Assembly (NCBI RefSeq): GCF_003226565.1
Contig: NZ_QKOE01000003.1
Span: 62,001-126,000 of the forward strand
DNA: 64,000 bases
Source: Parazoarcus communis SWub3 = DSM 12120
Lineage (GTDB): Bacteria; Pseudomonadota; Gammaproteobacteria; Burkholderiales; Rhodocyclaceae
Reading direction: 5' to 3'
Shown here: positions 7,353-16,096 of the stretch, piece after piece
How positions within the stretch are numbered: the first letter of the stretch is position 1
Layout: each line of letters opens with the position of its first letter
Notes under the pieces: model-generated
Told to the model about the DNA's origin: nothing
Databases searched by the model: none
Seen by the model: the letters and a program-made list of their open reading frames with translations, nothing else
Translations under genes and position numbers: made by a program

Positions 7353-8741
7353 ATGGCCGAGATCATCCGTCACCCCAAGGCACTCGCGGTCAATCCACTG
7401 AAGTCCTCTGCGCCGGCTGGCGCCGCATTGGCCTTTCTCGGCATTCATCGCGCAATGCCCATCTTCCATGGATCGCAGGGCTGCACGGCATTTGCCAAGG
7501 TGTTCTTCGTCCGCCATTTCCGCGAGCCCATCCCACTGCAGACCACTGCCATGGATCAGGTCGCCACGGTGATGAATGCTGACGACAACGTGGTCCAGGC
7601 GCTGGCCACGGTCTGCGGCAAGAGCAAGCCCTCGCTGGTCGGGCTGGCCACCACGGCACTGGCCGAAACCCAGGGCACAGACATCCATCGTCTGGTGCGC
7701 AACTTCCGCGAACGCCATCCGCAATACGACGCCATCCCGGTCGCCGCGGTGAATACGCCCGATTTCACCGGCTGCCTCGAAACCGGCTACGCCTCGGCAG
7801 TCAAGAGCATCCTTGATGCCACCGTGCCCAACACCGCCGGTACCGGTCTGGTCGGCAAACGCAAGAAGCAGGTCAACCTGATCCTCGGCGCCCATATGAC
7901 GCCAGGCGACGTCGAAGCGATCAAGGAATGGGTCGAGTTGTTCGGTCTGCGCCCGGTGGCGGTACCCGATCTTGCTGATTCGCTCGACGGTCATCTGATT
8001 CCAGAAGACACCACCCCTGTCACGCTGGGTGGGACACCGATCTCCGAATTGCAGACCCTGGGGGAGGCGGCAGCCACCATTGTCGTCGGTCGCTCACTGA
8101 AGGGGGCCGCCGACCTCCTGGCAGAGCGGACCGGCGTGCCTGACTACCGCTTCGACGGCCTGCTTGGGCTGGAAGCCTGCGACCAGCTGACGGCCACGCT
8201 GGCCGAACTCGCGGGCATCGCCGTGCCGGAAAAGCTCGAACGCCACCGCGCACAACTTCAGGACGCGATGGTGGACACCCACTTCATGACCGGTCTGCGC
8301 CGGGTGGCCATTGCCGCCGATCCCGATCTGCTGCTGCAACTGAGCACCCTGCTGGCATCGATGGGCAGCGAGATCGTCGCCGCCGTCGCCCCGGTCAAGG
8401 CCGCCAGCCTGGCTTCGCTGCCAACGGCACAAGCCCACATCGGCGACCTGGAAGATCTTGAACAACTTGCCCGCGCTGGCGGCGCCGAGTTGCTGATCGC
8501 CAATTCGCACGCAGCAGCAACCGCCGCCCGCCTGGGCGTGCCACTGCTGCGTGCGGGCATGCCGCAATACGACCTCGTCGGCGGCTTCTGCAAGACCTGG
8601 GTGGGCTACCGGGGTACCCGGCAGGCCCTGTTCGATCTGGCCAACCTGGTACTGCAACATCATGACACCATCGCCCCCCACCCCTCGCGTTATAAGTATC
8701 AAACCGCCACGCCGCAGGCAGTTGCGGCTGGTGGGCACTGA
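7353..8741 (+). CDS. nifN: FeMo-cofactor scaffold protein NifN
   Basis: This 462-residue NifK paralogue is the partner of NifE in the cofactor scaffold. PLKSSAPAGAALAFLGIHRAMPIFHGSQGC near the start is diagnostic, with the cysteine equivalent to one of the scaffold cluster ligands. The conserved GLATTALAETQGTD and VNTPDFTGCLETGY segments follow. I chose ATG 7353 because GAGGAG lies 7-12 bp upstream and the family starts here; a longer in-frame extension would run into nifE. nifX follows within 16 bp. Confidence 0.97.
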   Translation: MAEIIRHPKALAVNPLKSSAPAGAALAFLGIHRAMPIFHGSQGCTAFAKVFFVRHFREPIPLQTTAMDQVATVMNADDNVVQALATVCGKSKPSLVGLATTALAETQGTDIHRLVRNFRERHPQYDAIPVAAVNTPDFTGCLETGYASAVKSILDATVPNTAGTGLVGKRKKQVNLILGAHMTPGDVEAIKEWVELFGLRPVAVPDLADSLDGHLIPEDTTPVTLGGTPISELQTLGEAAATIVVGRSLKGAADLLAERTGVPDYRFDGLLGLEACDQLTATLAELAGIAVPEKLERHRAQLQDAMVDTHFMTGLRRVAIAADPDLLLQLSTLLASMGSEIVAAVAPVKAASLASLPTAQAHIGDLEDLEQLARAGGAELLIANSHAAATAARLGVPLLRAGMPQYDLVGGFCKTWVGYRGTRQALFDLANLVLQHHDTIAPHPSRYKYQTATPQAVAAGGH

Positions 8742-8757
8742 GGAGGCACGGCCCATC

Positions 8758-9186
8758 ATGGACGGGGTACGGATCGCCTTCGCCTCTACCGACCGCAGTA
8801 CGGTGGACCAGCACTTCGGCTCTGCCGAAGCCTTCGCCATCTTCGAGGTCGGCGCGGACAGCGCACAGTTGGTCGAAGTCACCGAGTTCATCGATACCGC
8901 ACAGGACGGCAACGAGAACAAGCTGCCAGCCAAGATCGGTACCCTGGCCGGTTGTGCCGCGGTGTACTGCCTGGCAGCGGGCGCCTCAGCGGTCAAGCAA
9001 TTGCTGGCCGCCGGCATACAACCAGTACGGGTCGAGGAAGGCAGCACCATTGATGCACTGATTGCCGACCTGCAGGCCGAACTGGCCAGCGGCCCCGGCG
9101 GCTGGTTGGCCAAGGCGGTGAAGAGCCGGCAGCCCGTCGACGCCACCCGCTTCGACGCGATGGAAGCCGAGGGGTGGCAGGAATGA
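8758..9186 (+). CDS. nifX: FeMo-co/NifB-co carrier NifX
   Basis: This 142-residue protein belongs to the dinitrogenase cofactor-binding (NifX/NafY) fold. It shows the typical IAFASTDRSTVDQHFGSAEAF opening (DQHFGSA) and the GCAAVYCL and AVKQLLAAGIQPV segments. NifX binds NifB-co and the VK-cluster and passes them to NifEN. The start was placed at ATG 8758 after GAGGAG. The stop overlaps the next start region (9183/9186), indicating coupling with the RseC-like gene. Confidence 0.95.
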   Translation: MDGVRIAFASTDRSTVDQHFGSAEAFAIFEVGADSAQLVEVTEFIDTAQDGNENKLPAKIGTLAGCAAVYCLAAGASAVKQLLAAGIQPVRVEEGSTIDALIADLQAELASGPGGWLAKAVKSRQPVDATRFDAMEAEGWQE

Positions 9187-9626
9187 TGCGCCGCGCCGGC
9201 CGCATCCTGTCCCGCAACGACAATCAGCTGGTGGTGCGCTTCGAGCGCGCCGCAGCCTGTGGCGGCTGCCACGCGGCCAAGGTATGCGGTAGCGCGAAGA
9301 CCACCGACCTCACCTTGCCCGCCAACGGCTGCTCCGGCCTGTCGGGCGACGAAGTTCAGCTCGAGCTGGACAGCCGCAGCGTCCTGCGCGGCCTGATCGT
9401 CACCCACATGCTGCCGCTGGCCGGTCTGCTCACCGGCATGGTGCTGGCCAGCCTGCTTGGTCTCACCGACGCCGGTATCGCCGGCCTGAGTTTTGCCGGT
9501 CTGGGGCTGGGTTTCATCGCCTCGCGGCGGATTGCACGCCATCCCGGATGGCAAACCACGCCCCAACTTGTTTCCCATTCTTCCCACGCAGCATTTGCCA
9601 GCAACAACCAGGAGTCCGAACGATGA
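9183..9626 (+). CDS. RseC/SoxR-reducing-complex family membrane protein
   Basis: The 147-residue protein has the RseC-family layout: an N-terminal strand region with a cysteine cluster (ACGGCHAAKVC), then two adjacent membrane segments at about residues 68-110 (LRGLIVTHMLPLAGLLTGMVLASLLGL and AGIAGLSFAGLGLGFI), then a short tail. RseC-like proteins act with the Rsx/Rnf complex in SoxR reduction. Here it sits inside the nifENX operon, overlapping nifX and the next gene (ATGA), while rnf lies 27 kb away under the same type of control. A role linking Rnf to nitrogenase assembly is an inference. ATG 9186 is an alternative start. Confidence 0.8.
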   Translation: MMRRAGRILSRNDNQLVVRFERAAACGGCHAAKVCGSAKTTDLTLPANGCSGLSGDEVQLELDSRSVLRGLIVTHMLPLAGLLTGMVLASLLGLTDAGIAGLSFAGLGLGFIASRRIARHPGWQTTPQLVSHSSHAAFASNNQESER

Positions 9627-10108
9627 TCACCATCGACACCAGCACCGCCCCCGCCGCCACCCTGAGCCCGGAACTGGCCGAGAGCGATTTCTTCAAGGAA
9701 ATGAACCGTCAGGCCCGTGCGCTGGACAACTACGGCACCTACGACGGCTGGCCGATCGAGCGCGTGCTGGCCCCCTACATCCTCACCAAGGAACAGCGTC
9801 GGCAGATTCCGGTCGTGGGCGACCCAGACGACGTCACCATCTCGCGCGTCAAGGCGCTCCACAACGCCATCGCAGCGCTGATCGAGAAGGAATGCGGCTT
9901 GATGGCCGTACCCATGGTCAACCTCACGCACGAAGGTTTCGGCCGCGGCATCATCACCGTGGGCAAGCTCGTTGTTTATGACCGCACCCTACGTGATGTG
10001 CACCGTTTCGGCTTCGACAGCTTCTCGAAGATGAAGGACGAAGGCGACAAATACCTGTCGGTTGCCCTCGAGATCATTGGCAAATACCCCGAAGTCGCGG
10101 GGCTCTGA
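9623..10108 (+). CDS. NifX-associated nitrogen fixation protein (DUF269 family)
   Basis: This 161-residue protein matches the NifX-associated family always found beside nifENX. Landmarks are LDNYGTYDGWPIERVLAPYI near residues 37-56 and a conserved GFGRGIITVGKLVVYDRTLRD near 120. It overlaps the preceding gene by ATGA. The biochemical role is not established; cofactor assembly is presumed from neighbourhood. Confidence 0.92.
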   Translation: MITIDTSTAPAATLSPELAESDFFKEMNRQARALDNYGTYDGWPIERVLAPYILTKEQRRQIPVVGDPDDVTISRVKALHNAIAALIEKECGLMAVPMVNLTHEGFGRGIITVGKLVVYDRTLRDVHRFGFDSFSKMKDEGDKYLSVALEIIGKYPEVAGL

Positions 10109-10124
10109 GGCACCGCGGGCATCG

Positions 10125-10147
10125 CGACCGGGCAATCAGCCCGGTCG
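10125..10147 (+). other. Intercistronic stem-loop in nifENX operon
   Basis: CGACCGGGC-AATCA-GCCCGGTCG is a 9-bp perfect stem with a 5-base loop, in the 63-bp gap after the DUF269 gene. No T-tract follows, so an mRNA stability or processing element is likelier than a terminator. Confidence 0.55.
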
Positions 10148-10171
10148 ACATCCACCGCACTGGAGATCGAC

Positions 10172-10390
10172 ATGACCGACGAAGAACTGAAGGCACTCGA
10201 GAAGGAAGTCCGCAAACTCAAGCGCGTTTCCCAGGAATGGGCCTCGCAACTGCACGACCTGGTCGAAGACCGCCTGCCCGGTGGCTACGCCGACCTGCCC
10301 GGCATCGCCCAATCGACTTACGACGCCTGCAAGGCCTGGGCCGACGCCAACGACCGCCTCACCGCGGCGACGGCTGCTACCACCGAATAA
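10172..10390 (+). CDS. Small CCE_0567-type nif protein (DUF683)
   Basis: This 72-residue helical protein (EELKALEKEVRKLKRVSQEW, then ASQLHDLVEDRLPGGYADL) matches the DUF683 family that follows the NifX-associated gene in many nif clusters. Homologues form small helical bundles; the role is unknown. A good Shine-Dalgarno (TGGAGA) precedes ATG 10172. Confidence 0.9.
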   Translation: MTDEELKALEKEVRKLKRVSQEWASQLHDLVEDRLPGGYADLPGIAQSTYDACKAWADANDRLTAATAATTE

Positions 10391-10398
10391 GTCATACC

Positions 10399-10416
10399 GG
10401 GCGTCGCGAGACGCCC
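10399..10416 (+). other. Intercistronic stem-loop before fdxB
   Basis: GGGCGTC-GCGA-GACGCCC, a 7-bp stem with a 4-base loop, is followed by TTTC only. It could act as a weak attenuator reducing readthrough to fdxB, or as a processing site. Confidence 0.45.
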
Positions 10417-10451
10417 TTTCAACACCTGTCCCAAGCTGCAAAGGAAACATC

Positions 10452-10739
10452 ATGGATCCCATTACCGGCATCACCCGTGGCGGCGCCACTTGGACCCCGG
10501 AATTCGTCCTCGAACTGGACGGCAAGAAGTGCATCGGCTGTGGCCGCTGTTACAAGGTCTGTCCGCGCGACGTGTTCGACCTGGTCGAACGCGAGGACGA
10601 CATGGACGAAGACCTCGATGACGACAACATGATGGTGATGACGCTCAAGAATGCGCTTGACTGTATTGGCTGCGGCGCCTGTAGCCGGGTCTGTCCGAAA
10701 GACTGTCACACCCATGGTGCCTCCCCCGTCACTGCCTGA
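10452..10739 (+). CDS. fdxB: Nif-specific ferredoxin III (2[4Fe-4S])
   Basis: The 95-residue protein carries two C-x2-C-x2-C-x3-C motifs (CIGCGRCYKVCP near residue 27 and CIGCGACSRVCP near 71), separated by an acidic loop (DDMDEDLDDDN). That arrangement is typical of the nif-specific ferredoxin III family. It is expected to carry electrons for FeMo-co assembly on NifEN or for the Fe protein. ATG 10452 has AAGGAAA upstream; the longer open frame upstream is not coding-like. Confidence 0.93.
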   Translation: MDPITGITRGGATWTPEFVLELDGKKCIGCGRCYKVCPRDVFDLVEREDDMDEDLDDDNMMVMTLKNALDCIGCGACSRVCPKDCHTHGASPVTA

Positions 10740-10757
10740 CCACCCGCCGAAGCGCCG

Positions 10758-11147
10758 ATGAACGACCTTGCCCTTGTCCTGATTCACAAGCAATCCACCA
10801 GCGCACGCCTGCGTTTCGCGCGTTTCGGCAGCACCATGGTCGCCGCCCGCCTGGATAATCCAGCAGCGGACGGCGTCGTGCCGCATCCGGCCCCGCTGGC
10901 CGCCGCCGCTGCCGAGCGGCTGGGCCTGCCCGCCAGCGCGCTCAGGCTGGATCCCGAATTCGAGGCTGAAATGCTCGCCCCGGGCGGCACGCTGTCCGTG
11001 CGCCTTGCCGAGTTCACCGCCATCGACCCGCCCTTCGAGGCCGTCGCGGCGGTTGACGGCCGTTTTGTCAGCATCACCGAAATCGGCGGCATCCCCGCAA
11101 CCGAGCGTGACGTCCTGCGCCTGGTCTACGAACACGTCATTGGCTGA
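10758..11147 (+). CDS. Unknown protein at end of nifENX operon
   Basis: I do not recognise a family. The 129-residue protein is soluble and Ala/Pro-rich, with strand-like stretches (SARLRFARFGSTMVAARL, GRFVSITEIGGIP) and a C-terminal helix (TERDVLRLVYEHVIG). It has no cysteine. It begins 18 bp after fdxB and is the last gene before the NifA/sigma-54 promoter of the nifU operon, so it is probably transcribed with nifENX. Confidence 0.7.
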   Translation: MNDLALVLIHKQSTSARLRFARFGSTMVAARLDNPAADGVVPHPAPLAAAAAERLGLPASALRLDPEFEAEMLAPGGTLSVRLAEFTAIDPPFEAVAAVDGRFVSITEIGGIPATERDVLRLVYEHVIG

Positions 11148-11153
11148 CGCATC

Positions 11154-11169
11154 TGTCGCAAATCCGACA
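11154..11169 (+). promoter_or_regulatory. NifA upstream activator site before iscA-nifUS
   Basis: A single exact TGT-N10-ACA site of the extended form TGTCG-CAAATC-CGACA lies 83 bp upstream of a perfect -24/-12 element. Confidence 0.88.
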
Positions 11170-11251
11170 ATCCCTCGGGGGCGTTTCCTTCGCGACACGA
11201 CAAACGCCCAACACCACATTAAAAAACAAACACTTAACCAACAGGCACGCG

Positions 11252-11266
11252 TGGCACGCGGTTTGC
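11252..11266 (+). promoter_or_regulatory. Sigma-54 promoter of iscA-nifUS operon
   Basis: TGGCACG-CGGT-TTGC is a perfect RpoN consensus 42 bp before the iscA-like gene. It is preceded by an AT-rich segment (11217-11240) that could bend, as IHF sites do. Confidence 0.94.
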
Positions 11267-11308
11267 GATAAGTCTCTCAAGAGCCCCCTTTCTCCTGGAG
11301 ACCTGAAC

Positions 11309-11632
11309 ATGATCACGCTTACCCCCACCGCTCAGAAAGCCGTCAGCCGTTTCATCTCCGGTTCCGCCGATCCCGTCGCCGGCCTGCGCATCCACGTGCA
11401 AGGCGGCGGCTGCTCCGGCCTGCAATACGGCATGAAACTCGAAGCCGAGAAGGCTGAGGACGACGTCGTCGTCGAACTCGATGGTGTCACCCTGCTGGTC
11501 GACCCCTACTCCGCCCCGATGCTGGCCGGTGTCACCGTCGATTTCGTCGAGTCGCTGTCCGGCTCCGGCTTCAAGTTCGAAAACCCCAATGCCTCGGGCG
11601 GCTGCGCCTGTGGCCAGTCCTTCTCTGCCTGA
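11309..11632 (+). CDS. iscA: Nif-specific IscA/HesB A-type Fe-S carrier
   Basis: This 107-residue A-type carrier has the three conserved cysteines: GGGCSGLQY near residue 35 and the C-terminal GGCACGQSF pair near residues 99-101. The family accepts clusters from NifU-type scaffolds and delivers them to apo-proteins. It lies directly upstream of nifU in a NifA-dependent operon, the arrangement seen for Azotobacter nif-IscA. CTGGAGA is the Shine-Dalgarno. Confidence 0.93.
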   Translation: MITLTPTAQKAVSRFISGSADPVAGLRIHVQGGGCSGLQYGMKLEAEKAEDDVVVELDGVTLLVDPYSAPMLAGVTVDFVESLSGSGFKFENPNASGGCACGQSFSA

Positions 11633-11648
11633 GACCGGGAGACCAGCC

Positions 11649-12530
11649 ATGTGGGATTACTCCGAAACCGTCAAGGAACACTTCTACAACCCGCGTAACG
11701 CCGGCCCGATGGCCGACGCCAATGCCATCGGCGAAGTCGGCTCGATTTCCTGTGGCGACGCCCTGCGCCTGATGCTGAAGGTCGAGCCCGAATCCGAGAA
11801 GATCCTCGACGCTTCCTTCCAGACCTTCGGTTGCGGATCGGCGATCGCCTCGAGCTCGGCGCTGACCGAAATGATCAAGGGCAAGACCCTGACCGAAGCC
11901 CTCGACGTGTCGAACCAGGACATCGCCGACTTCCTCGGCGGCCTGCCGCCGGAAAAGATGCACTGCTCGGTCATGGGTCGTGAAGCCCTGCAGTCGGCAG
12001 TCGCCAACTTCCGTGGCGAAGAGTGGAAGGACGACCACGAAGAGGGCGCGCTGATCTGCAAGTGCTTCGCCATCGACTCGGTGATGATCGAGGACACCAT
12101 CCGCGCCAACAACCTGTGCTCGGTGGAGCAGGTCACCAACTACACCAAGGCGGGCGGCGGCTGCTCGTCCTGCCACGAAGGTATCGAAGAACTTCTCGCC
12201 AAGGTCATGGCGGAACGCGGCGAAACCTTCAGCCCCGCCCCGCCGCCGCCCAAGACCAAGCCGGGCAAGCTGTCCACCCTCGAGCGCATCCGTCGCATCG
12301 AACAGGTGATTGAAAAGGCGCGTCCCAACCTGATCCGCGACCACGGAGACATCGAGCTGGTCGATGTCGATGGCAAGACCATCTACGTGTCGATGAAAGG
12401 TGCGTGCTCCGGCTGCCAGATGGAAGCCCTGACCCTGGGCGGTATCCAGCAGCAGATGATCGAAGCCCTGGGTGAGATCGTCAAGGTCGTGCCGGTCAAG
12501 GCGGTTGCGCCAACCAAGCTGCCGGCCTGA
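11649..12530 (+). CDS. nifU: Fe-S cluster scaffold NifU
   Basis: The 293-residue NifU has all three modules. The N-terminal IscU-like domain spans about 1-125 ([33 protein letters not shown]). A central [2Fe-2S] domain has C-x-C and C-x2-C ([17 protein letters not shown]) at about 133-180. The C-terminal Nfu domain ([13 protein letters not shown]) is at about 215-293. It assembles [4Fe-4S] clusters with sulfur from NifS for NifH, NifB and other nif proteins. ATG 11649 was chosen because MWDYS is the family start; 16 bp separate it from iscA. Confidence 0.97.
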   Translation: MWDYSETVKEHFYNPRNAGPMADANAIGEVGSISCGDALRLMLKVEPESEKILDASFQTFGCGSAIASSSALTEMIKGKTLTEALDVSNQDIADFLGGLPPEKMHCSVMGREALQSAVANFRGEEWKDDHEEGALICKCFAIDSVMIEDTIRANNLCSVEQVTNYTKAGGGCSSCHEGIEELLAKVMAERGETFSPAPPPPKTKPGKLSTLERIRRIEQVIEKARPNLIRDHGDIELVDVDGKTIYVSMKGACSGCQMEALTLGGIQQQMIEALGEIVKVVPVKAVAPTKLPA

Positions 12531-12558
12531 GCCCCACCAGCCACAAGAGCCTGACGAG

Positions 12559-12580
12559 CCACGCCCGAACCCCGGCGTGG
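12559..12580 (+). other. Stem-loop between nifU and nifS
   Basis: CCACGCC-(8)-GGCGTGG forms a 7-bp stem in the 97-bp nifU-nifS gap. There is no T-tract. It could set relative nifU/nifS mRNA levels; this is inference. Confidence 0.4.
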
Positions 12581-12627
12581 TTCGTCCCCAACACCACGCG
12601 CCGAACCGGTGCGTCGCGGAGAGAACC

Positions 12628-13845
12628 ATGAGCGCCCTGCCCCCGATCTATCTCGACAACAACGCCACGACCCGCTGCGCCCCCGAAGCGGTCGCTGCCA
12701 TGCTGCCCTACTTCACCGAACAGTTCGGCAACCCCTCGTCGATGCACAGCTTCGGCGCCAAGGTGGGACACGAGGTGAAGGCCGCCCGCGCTTCGCTGCA
12801 GAAGCTGATTGGCGCCGAGTACGACTCGGAGATCGTGTACACCGCTGGTGGCACCGAAGCCGACAACACCGCCATTCTGTCGGCGCTCAAGGCCTCGCCT
12901 GACCGCAAGGAAATCATCACCACCACCGTCGAACACCATGCCGTGCTGCACCTGTGCGATCAGCTGGAGAAGGACGGCTACATCATCCACAAGCTCAAGG
13001 TCGACGGCAAAGGCCGGCTGAGCCTTGACGAATACCGCAAGCTGCTGACCGACAAGGTCGCGGTCGTGTCAGTCATGTGGGCCAACAACGAAACCGGCAC
13101 CTTCTTCCCGGTCGAGGAGATGGCGCGCATGGCGCGTGACGCCAACGTCCTGTTCCACACCGACGCCGTCCAGGCGGTGGGCAAGGTCGAGATCAACATG
13201 GCCGAATCGGCCATCGACATGCTGTCGCTGTCGGGTCACAAACTGCATGGTCCCAAAGGCATCGGCGCACTCTACCTGCGTCGTGGCTCGCGCTTCCGCC
13301 CACTGCTGCGTGGCGGCGGTCAGGAGCGCGGCCGCCGCGCCGGTACCGAGAACGTGCCTGCGATCATCGGTCTTGGCATTGCTGCCCAGATCGCACGCGA
13401 ACACATGGCCTTCGAAAATACCCAGGTCCGTGCGCTGCGCGACAAGCTGCAAGCCGGCATCCTGGCCGCGGTCCCCAATGCCTTTGCCACCGGCGACGTC
13501 GACAACCGCTTGCCCAATACGCTCAACATCGCGTTCGAGTACGTAGAAGGTGAAGCCATCCTGATGCTGCTCAACAAACAGGGCATTGCCGCCTCGTCTG
13601 GCTCGGCCTGCACCTCGGGCTCGCTCGAACCCTCACATGTGATGCGCGCCATGGGGATTCCCTACACCGCTGCCCACGGCACCATCCGCTTCTCGCTGTC
13701 GCGCGAGAACACCGAGGACGAAATCGATCGCGTCATCGCCGCGGTGCCGCCAATCATTGCCCAGTTGCGCAAGCTGTCGCCTTACTGGGGCGAGAACGGC
13801 CCGATTACCGATCCCGAGAAGGCCTTCGCCCCAACCTACGCCTGA
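12628..13845 (+). CDS. nifS: Cysteine desulfurase NifS
   Basis: This 405-residue class V aminotransferase-fold enzyme takes sulfur from cysteine and delivers it to NifU. Seen are the N-terminal YLDNNATTR, the cofactor region GGTEADNT, the PLP lysine in [17 protein letters not shown], and the mobile-loop active cysteine in [13 protein letters not shown] 12628 follows CGGAGAG. Unlike Azotobacter, the next gene is cysE with no nifV between. Confidence 0.97.
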   Translation: MSALPPIYLDNNATTRCAPEAVAAMLPYFTEQFGNPSSMHSFGAKVGHEVKAARASLQKLIGAEYDSEIVYTAGGTEADNTAILSALKASPDRKEIITTTVEHHAVLHLCDQLEKDGYIIHKLKVDGKGRLSLDEYRKLLTDKVAVVSVMWANNETGTFFPVEEMARMARDANVLFHTDAVQAVGKVEINMAESAIDMLSLSGHKLHGPKGIGALYLRRGSRFRPLLRGGGQERGRRAGTENVPAIIGLGIAAQIAREHMAFENTQVRALRDKLQAGILAAVPNAFATGDVDNRLPNTLNIAFEYVEGEAILMLLNKQGIAASSGSACTSGSLEPSHVMRAMGIPYTAAHGTIRFSLSRENTEDEIDRVIAAVPPIIAQLRKLSPYWGENGPITDPEKAFAPTYA

Positions 13846-13877
13846 CCCGACAAACTCCGTCCGGAGCTCCGAGGACC

Positions 13878-14735
13878 ATGGCCCACGATACTGCCACCAT
13901 GACTGCCACGCTCGACGCGCCCGCCCCCGGCCTGTTCAGACAGTTGCGTGAAGACGTCGTCTGCGTATTCGCCCGCGATCCGGCTGCACGCAGCACCTGG
14001 GAGGTACTCACCACCTACCCGGGCGTCCATGCGCTGATCGCCTACCGCATCGCTCATATGCTGTGGCTGCGCCGGTGGCGTTACCCCGCCCGTCTGGTGA
14101 GTTTTCTGGCACGGGTTTGGACCAATGTCGACATTCATCCCGGCGCGCGCATCGGCAAGCGCTTCTTCATCGATCACGGGGCCGGGGTGGTCATCGGCGA
14201 AACCGCCGAGATCGGCGATGACGTCACCCTGTACCACGGCGTCACCCTCGGCGGCACCACCTGGAATCCGGGCAAACGCCATCCCACCCTGGGCGACCAC
14301 GTCGTGGTCGGGGCTGGGGCAAAGATCCTCGGCGCCATCACCATCGGCAGCCGGGTCCGGGTTGGCGCCAACTCGGTGGTGGTGAAGAACGTGCCTGACG
14401 ACCGCACGGTGGTCGGCATCCCAGCCAAGATCGTGCGCCGCGAGTCGCCCATTCTGGACGCGACCGATGACCTGAACCTCGATCATCACCTGATGCCGGA
14501 CCCGGTCGGTCATACGCTGAACTGTCTTCTCGACCGGATCAAGACGCTTGAATCCGAGCTTGCCTCGGTTCGGTCACCCGCTGTTGAGTCTGCCGTGCCC
14601 CCTTCCAAGGGCACCGCCTACCGCACGATTCCGGTCATGGCTGCCACTGCCGTGGATTGTCTGGCCAATACAGAAGCAGCCTGTCCAGAGTGTGCCTGCC
14701 AGCCCGAAAACGAACCCGTCACGGAGGCACGCTGA
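13878..14735 (+). CDS. cysE: Serine O-acetyltransferase, nif-linked CysE
   Basis: The 285-residue enzyme makes O-acetylserine, the precursor of cysteine consumed by NifS. The N-terminal helical part ([18 protein letters not shown]) is followed by left-handed beta-helix hexapeptide repeats at about 90-190 ([39 protein letters not shown]). The C-terminal 80 residues are longer than in housekeeping CysE and carry a CPECAC cysteine cluster. Clustering of a dedicated cysE with nifS is known in Azotobacter and raises cysteine supply during nitrogen fixation. It overlaps the next gene. Confidence 0.93.
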   Translation: MAHDTATMTATLDAPAPGLFRQLREDVVCVFARDPAARSTWEVLTTYPGVHALIAYRIAHMLWLRRWRYPARLVSFLARVWTNVDIHPGARIGKRFFIDHGAGVVIGETAEIGDDVTLYHGVTLGGTTWNPGKRHPTLGDHVVVGAGAKILGAITIGSRVRVGANSVVVKNVPDDRTVVGIPAKIVRRESPILDATDDLNLDHHLMPDPVGHTLNCLLDRIKTLESELASVRSPAVESAVPPSKGTAYRTIPVMAATAVDCLANTEAACPECACQPENEPVTEAR

Positions 14736-15250
14736 TGGACCTGCTGCATTTCGACCCCGAACCGCTGTACTTCGACGACCCCTTGCCCGAAGGCGTGATG
14801 GAGCTGGTCGAACGTGCCGGCGAATTCTACGGCGCCCCCGAAGCGGAGGCTGCGCTGGCCGAGGCGGGACAACGCGCGCCCGACCACCTGCTGGTGCTGG
14901 TCGCGCGCTATCGCTATCACTTCTATCGTCACCAGATGGATGAAGCCGCTTCGGTGGTATGGCATGCGATCGCGGTCAGCGGCAAGCGCGTTGGCCTGCC
15001 GGCGAGCGGCATGGGCCTGGATGCCACCGCGGTGGCTGCAGCGGGCAAGCTGTCGATGACCCTGACCCGCTTCTATCTGTCGGCACTCAAGGCTGCGGCC
15101 TATATCCGCCTGCGCACCGGCGATGTAGGCGGAGCCATTGCGCTGCTAGAACCCCTGGTCAGTATCGACGAAGCCGATCGTCTCGGCAGCAAGGTACTGC
15201 TCGACGTTGCACGTGCAACTGAAGAATCCACCTGCACCACCACCCCCTGA
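14735..15250 (+). CDS. Unknown helical protein between cysE and nifW
   Basis: The 171-residue protein is mostly alpha-helical, with a TPR-like pattern (APDHLLVLVARYRYHFYRHQMDEA; AAYIRLRTGDVGGAIALLEPLV) but no assigned family that I can name. ATG 14735 overlaps the last base of the cysE stop (TGATG) and nifW starts 15 bp after its stop, so it is translationally coupled in the nif operon. The helical repeats suggest binding to a maturation partner such as NifW or NifM; this is inference. Confidence 0.75.
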   Translation: MDLLHFDPEPLYFDDPLPEGVMELVERAGEFYGAPEAEAALAEAGQRAPDHLLVLVARYRYHFYRHQMDEAASVVWHAIAVSGKRVGLPASGMGLDATAVAAAGKLSMTLTRFYLSALKAAAYIRLRTGDVGGAIALLEPLVSIDEADRLGSKVLLDVARATEESTCTTTP

Positions 15251-15264
15251 CCCCGGAGCCCATC

Positions 15265-15579
15265 ATGGACGAACTGACCCTGGACGAAGCAATGGAAGAC
15301 CTGGTTGCCGCCGAAGACTTCCTCGAGTACTTCGAGGTGCCCTTCGAGCCCCAGGTGGTGCACGTCAATCGCCTGCACATCCTGCAGCGCTTTCATGACT
15401 ACCTGAAACACAACCCGGCCGAGGGCGACGAAGCCACACGCCGCGAACACCATCGCCGCTTCCTCGAGATGGCCTATCGCGACTTCACCGTCTCCGACGC
15501 CGTCACCGAGAAGGTCTTCGCGGTCTTCAAGAAGGCCAGCGGCACCGCTTTCGTTTCGCTGGACTCGGTCCAGCGCTGA
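15265..15579 (+). CDS. nifW: Nitrogenase-stabilizing protein NifW
   Basis: The 104-residue protein matches NifW in length and pattern (LVAAEDFLEYFEVPF, VVHVNRLHILQRFHDYL, FVSLDSVQR). NifW associates with the MoFe protein and is linked to its maturation and oxygen protection. It is followed at 25 bp by nifZ and then nifM, the usual order. Confidence 0.95.
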   Translation: MDELTLDEAMEDLVAAEDFLEYFEVPFEPQVVHVNRLHILQRFHDYLKHNPAEGDEATRREHHRRFLEMAYRDFTVSDAVTEKVFAVFKKASGTAFVSLDSVQR

Positions 15580-15604
15580 ACCCACTTCCCTAGCGAGGCA
15601 CGCC

Positions 15605-16096
15605 ATGCGTACCGAGTTCGATTACGGCGACACTGTTCGCGTCACCCGCAATGTCCGCGACGACGGCACCTATCCGGGCATGGCGGTCGGCGACCTCCTG
15701 GTTCGCCGCGGCAGCATTGGCACGGTGATCGGTGTCGGCACCTTCCTGCAGGACCAGATCATCTACACCGTTCATTTCCTCGATGAAGACCGCATCGTCG
15801 GCTGTCGGGAAGAAGAGGTGATCGCCGGGGACGCCCCCTGGGCCCCCTCCCGCTTCGAAGCCCGTGAAAAGGTCATTGCCGGGCGCAGTTTTTCGCTGCG
15901 GGGAGAAGTGGTTGCCGAAAAGGGTTGCATCGGTGAGGTGATCCGGGTCATACGCGACATGCCGGAAGGAGTGCACTACCACGTCAACTTCCCCGGTTAC
16001 ATGCTCTGTATTCCCGAGACCTCGCTGGAGCCACTGCCCAAGCCGGTCAATCGGCGCAAGCTGACGGAGGCCGATGAAGAGGAGCCGGCGGCATGA
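15605..16096 (+). CDS. nifZ: NifZ, two-domain form
   Basis: This 163-residue protein has two NifZ domains in tandem (residues about 5-75: FDYGDTVRVTRNVRDDGTYP, VGDLLVRRGSIGTV; about 80-145: AREKVIAGRSFSLRGEVVAEKG, GCIGEVIRV). NifZ acts in late P-cluster formation of the MoFe protein. It overlaps nifM by ATGA. A separate one-domain homologue lies at 3397-3672. Confidence 0.95.
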   Translation: MRTEFDYGDTVRVTRNVRDDGTYPGMAVGDLLVRRGSIGTVIGVGTFLQDQIIYTVHFLDEDRIVGCREEEVIAGDAPWAPSRFEAREKVIAGRSFSLRGEVVAEKGCIGEVIRVIRDMPEGVHYHVNFPGYMLCIPETSLEPLPKPVNRRKLTEADEEEPAA

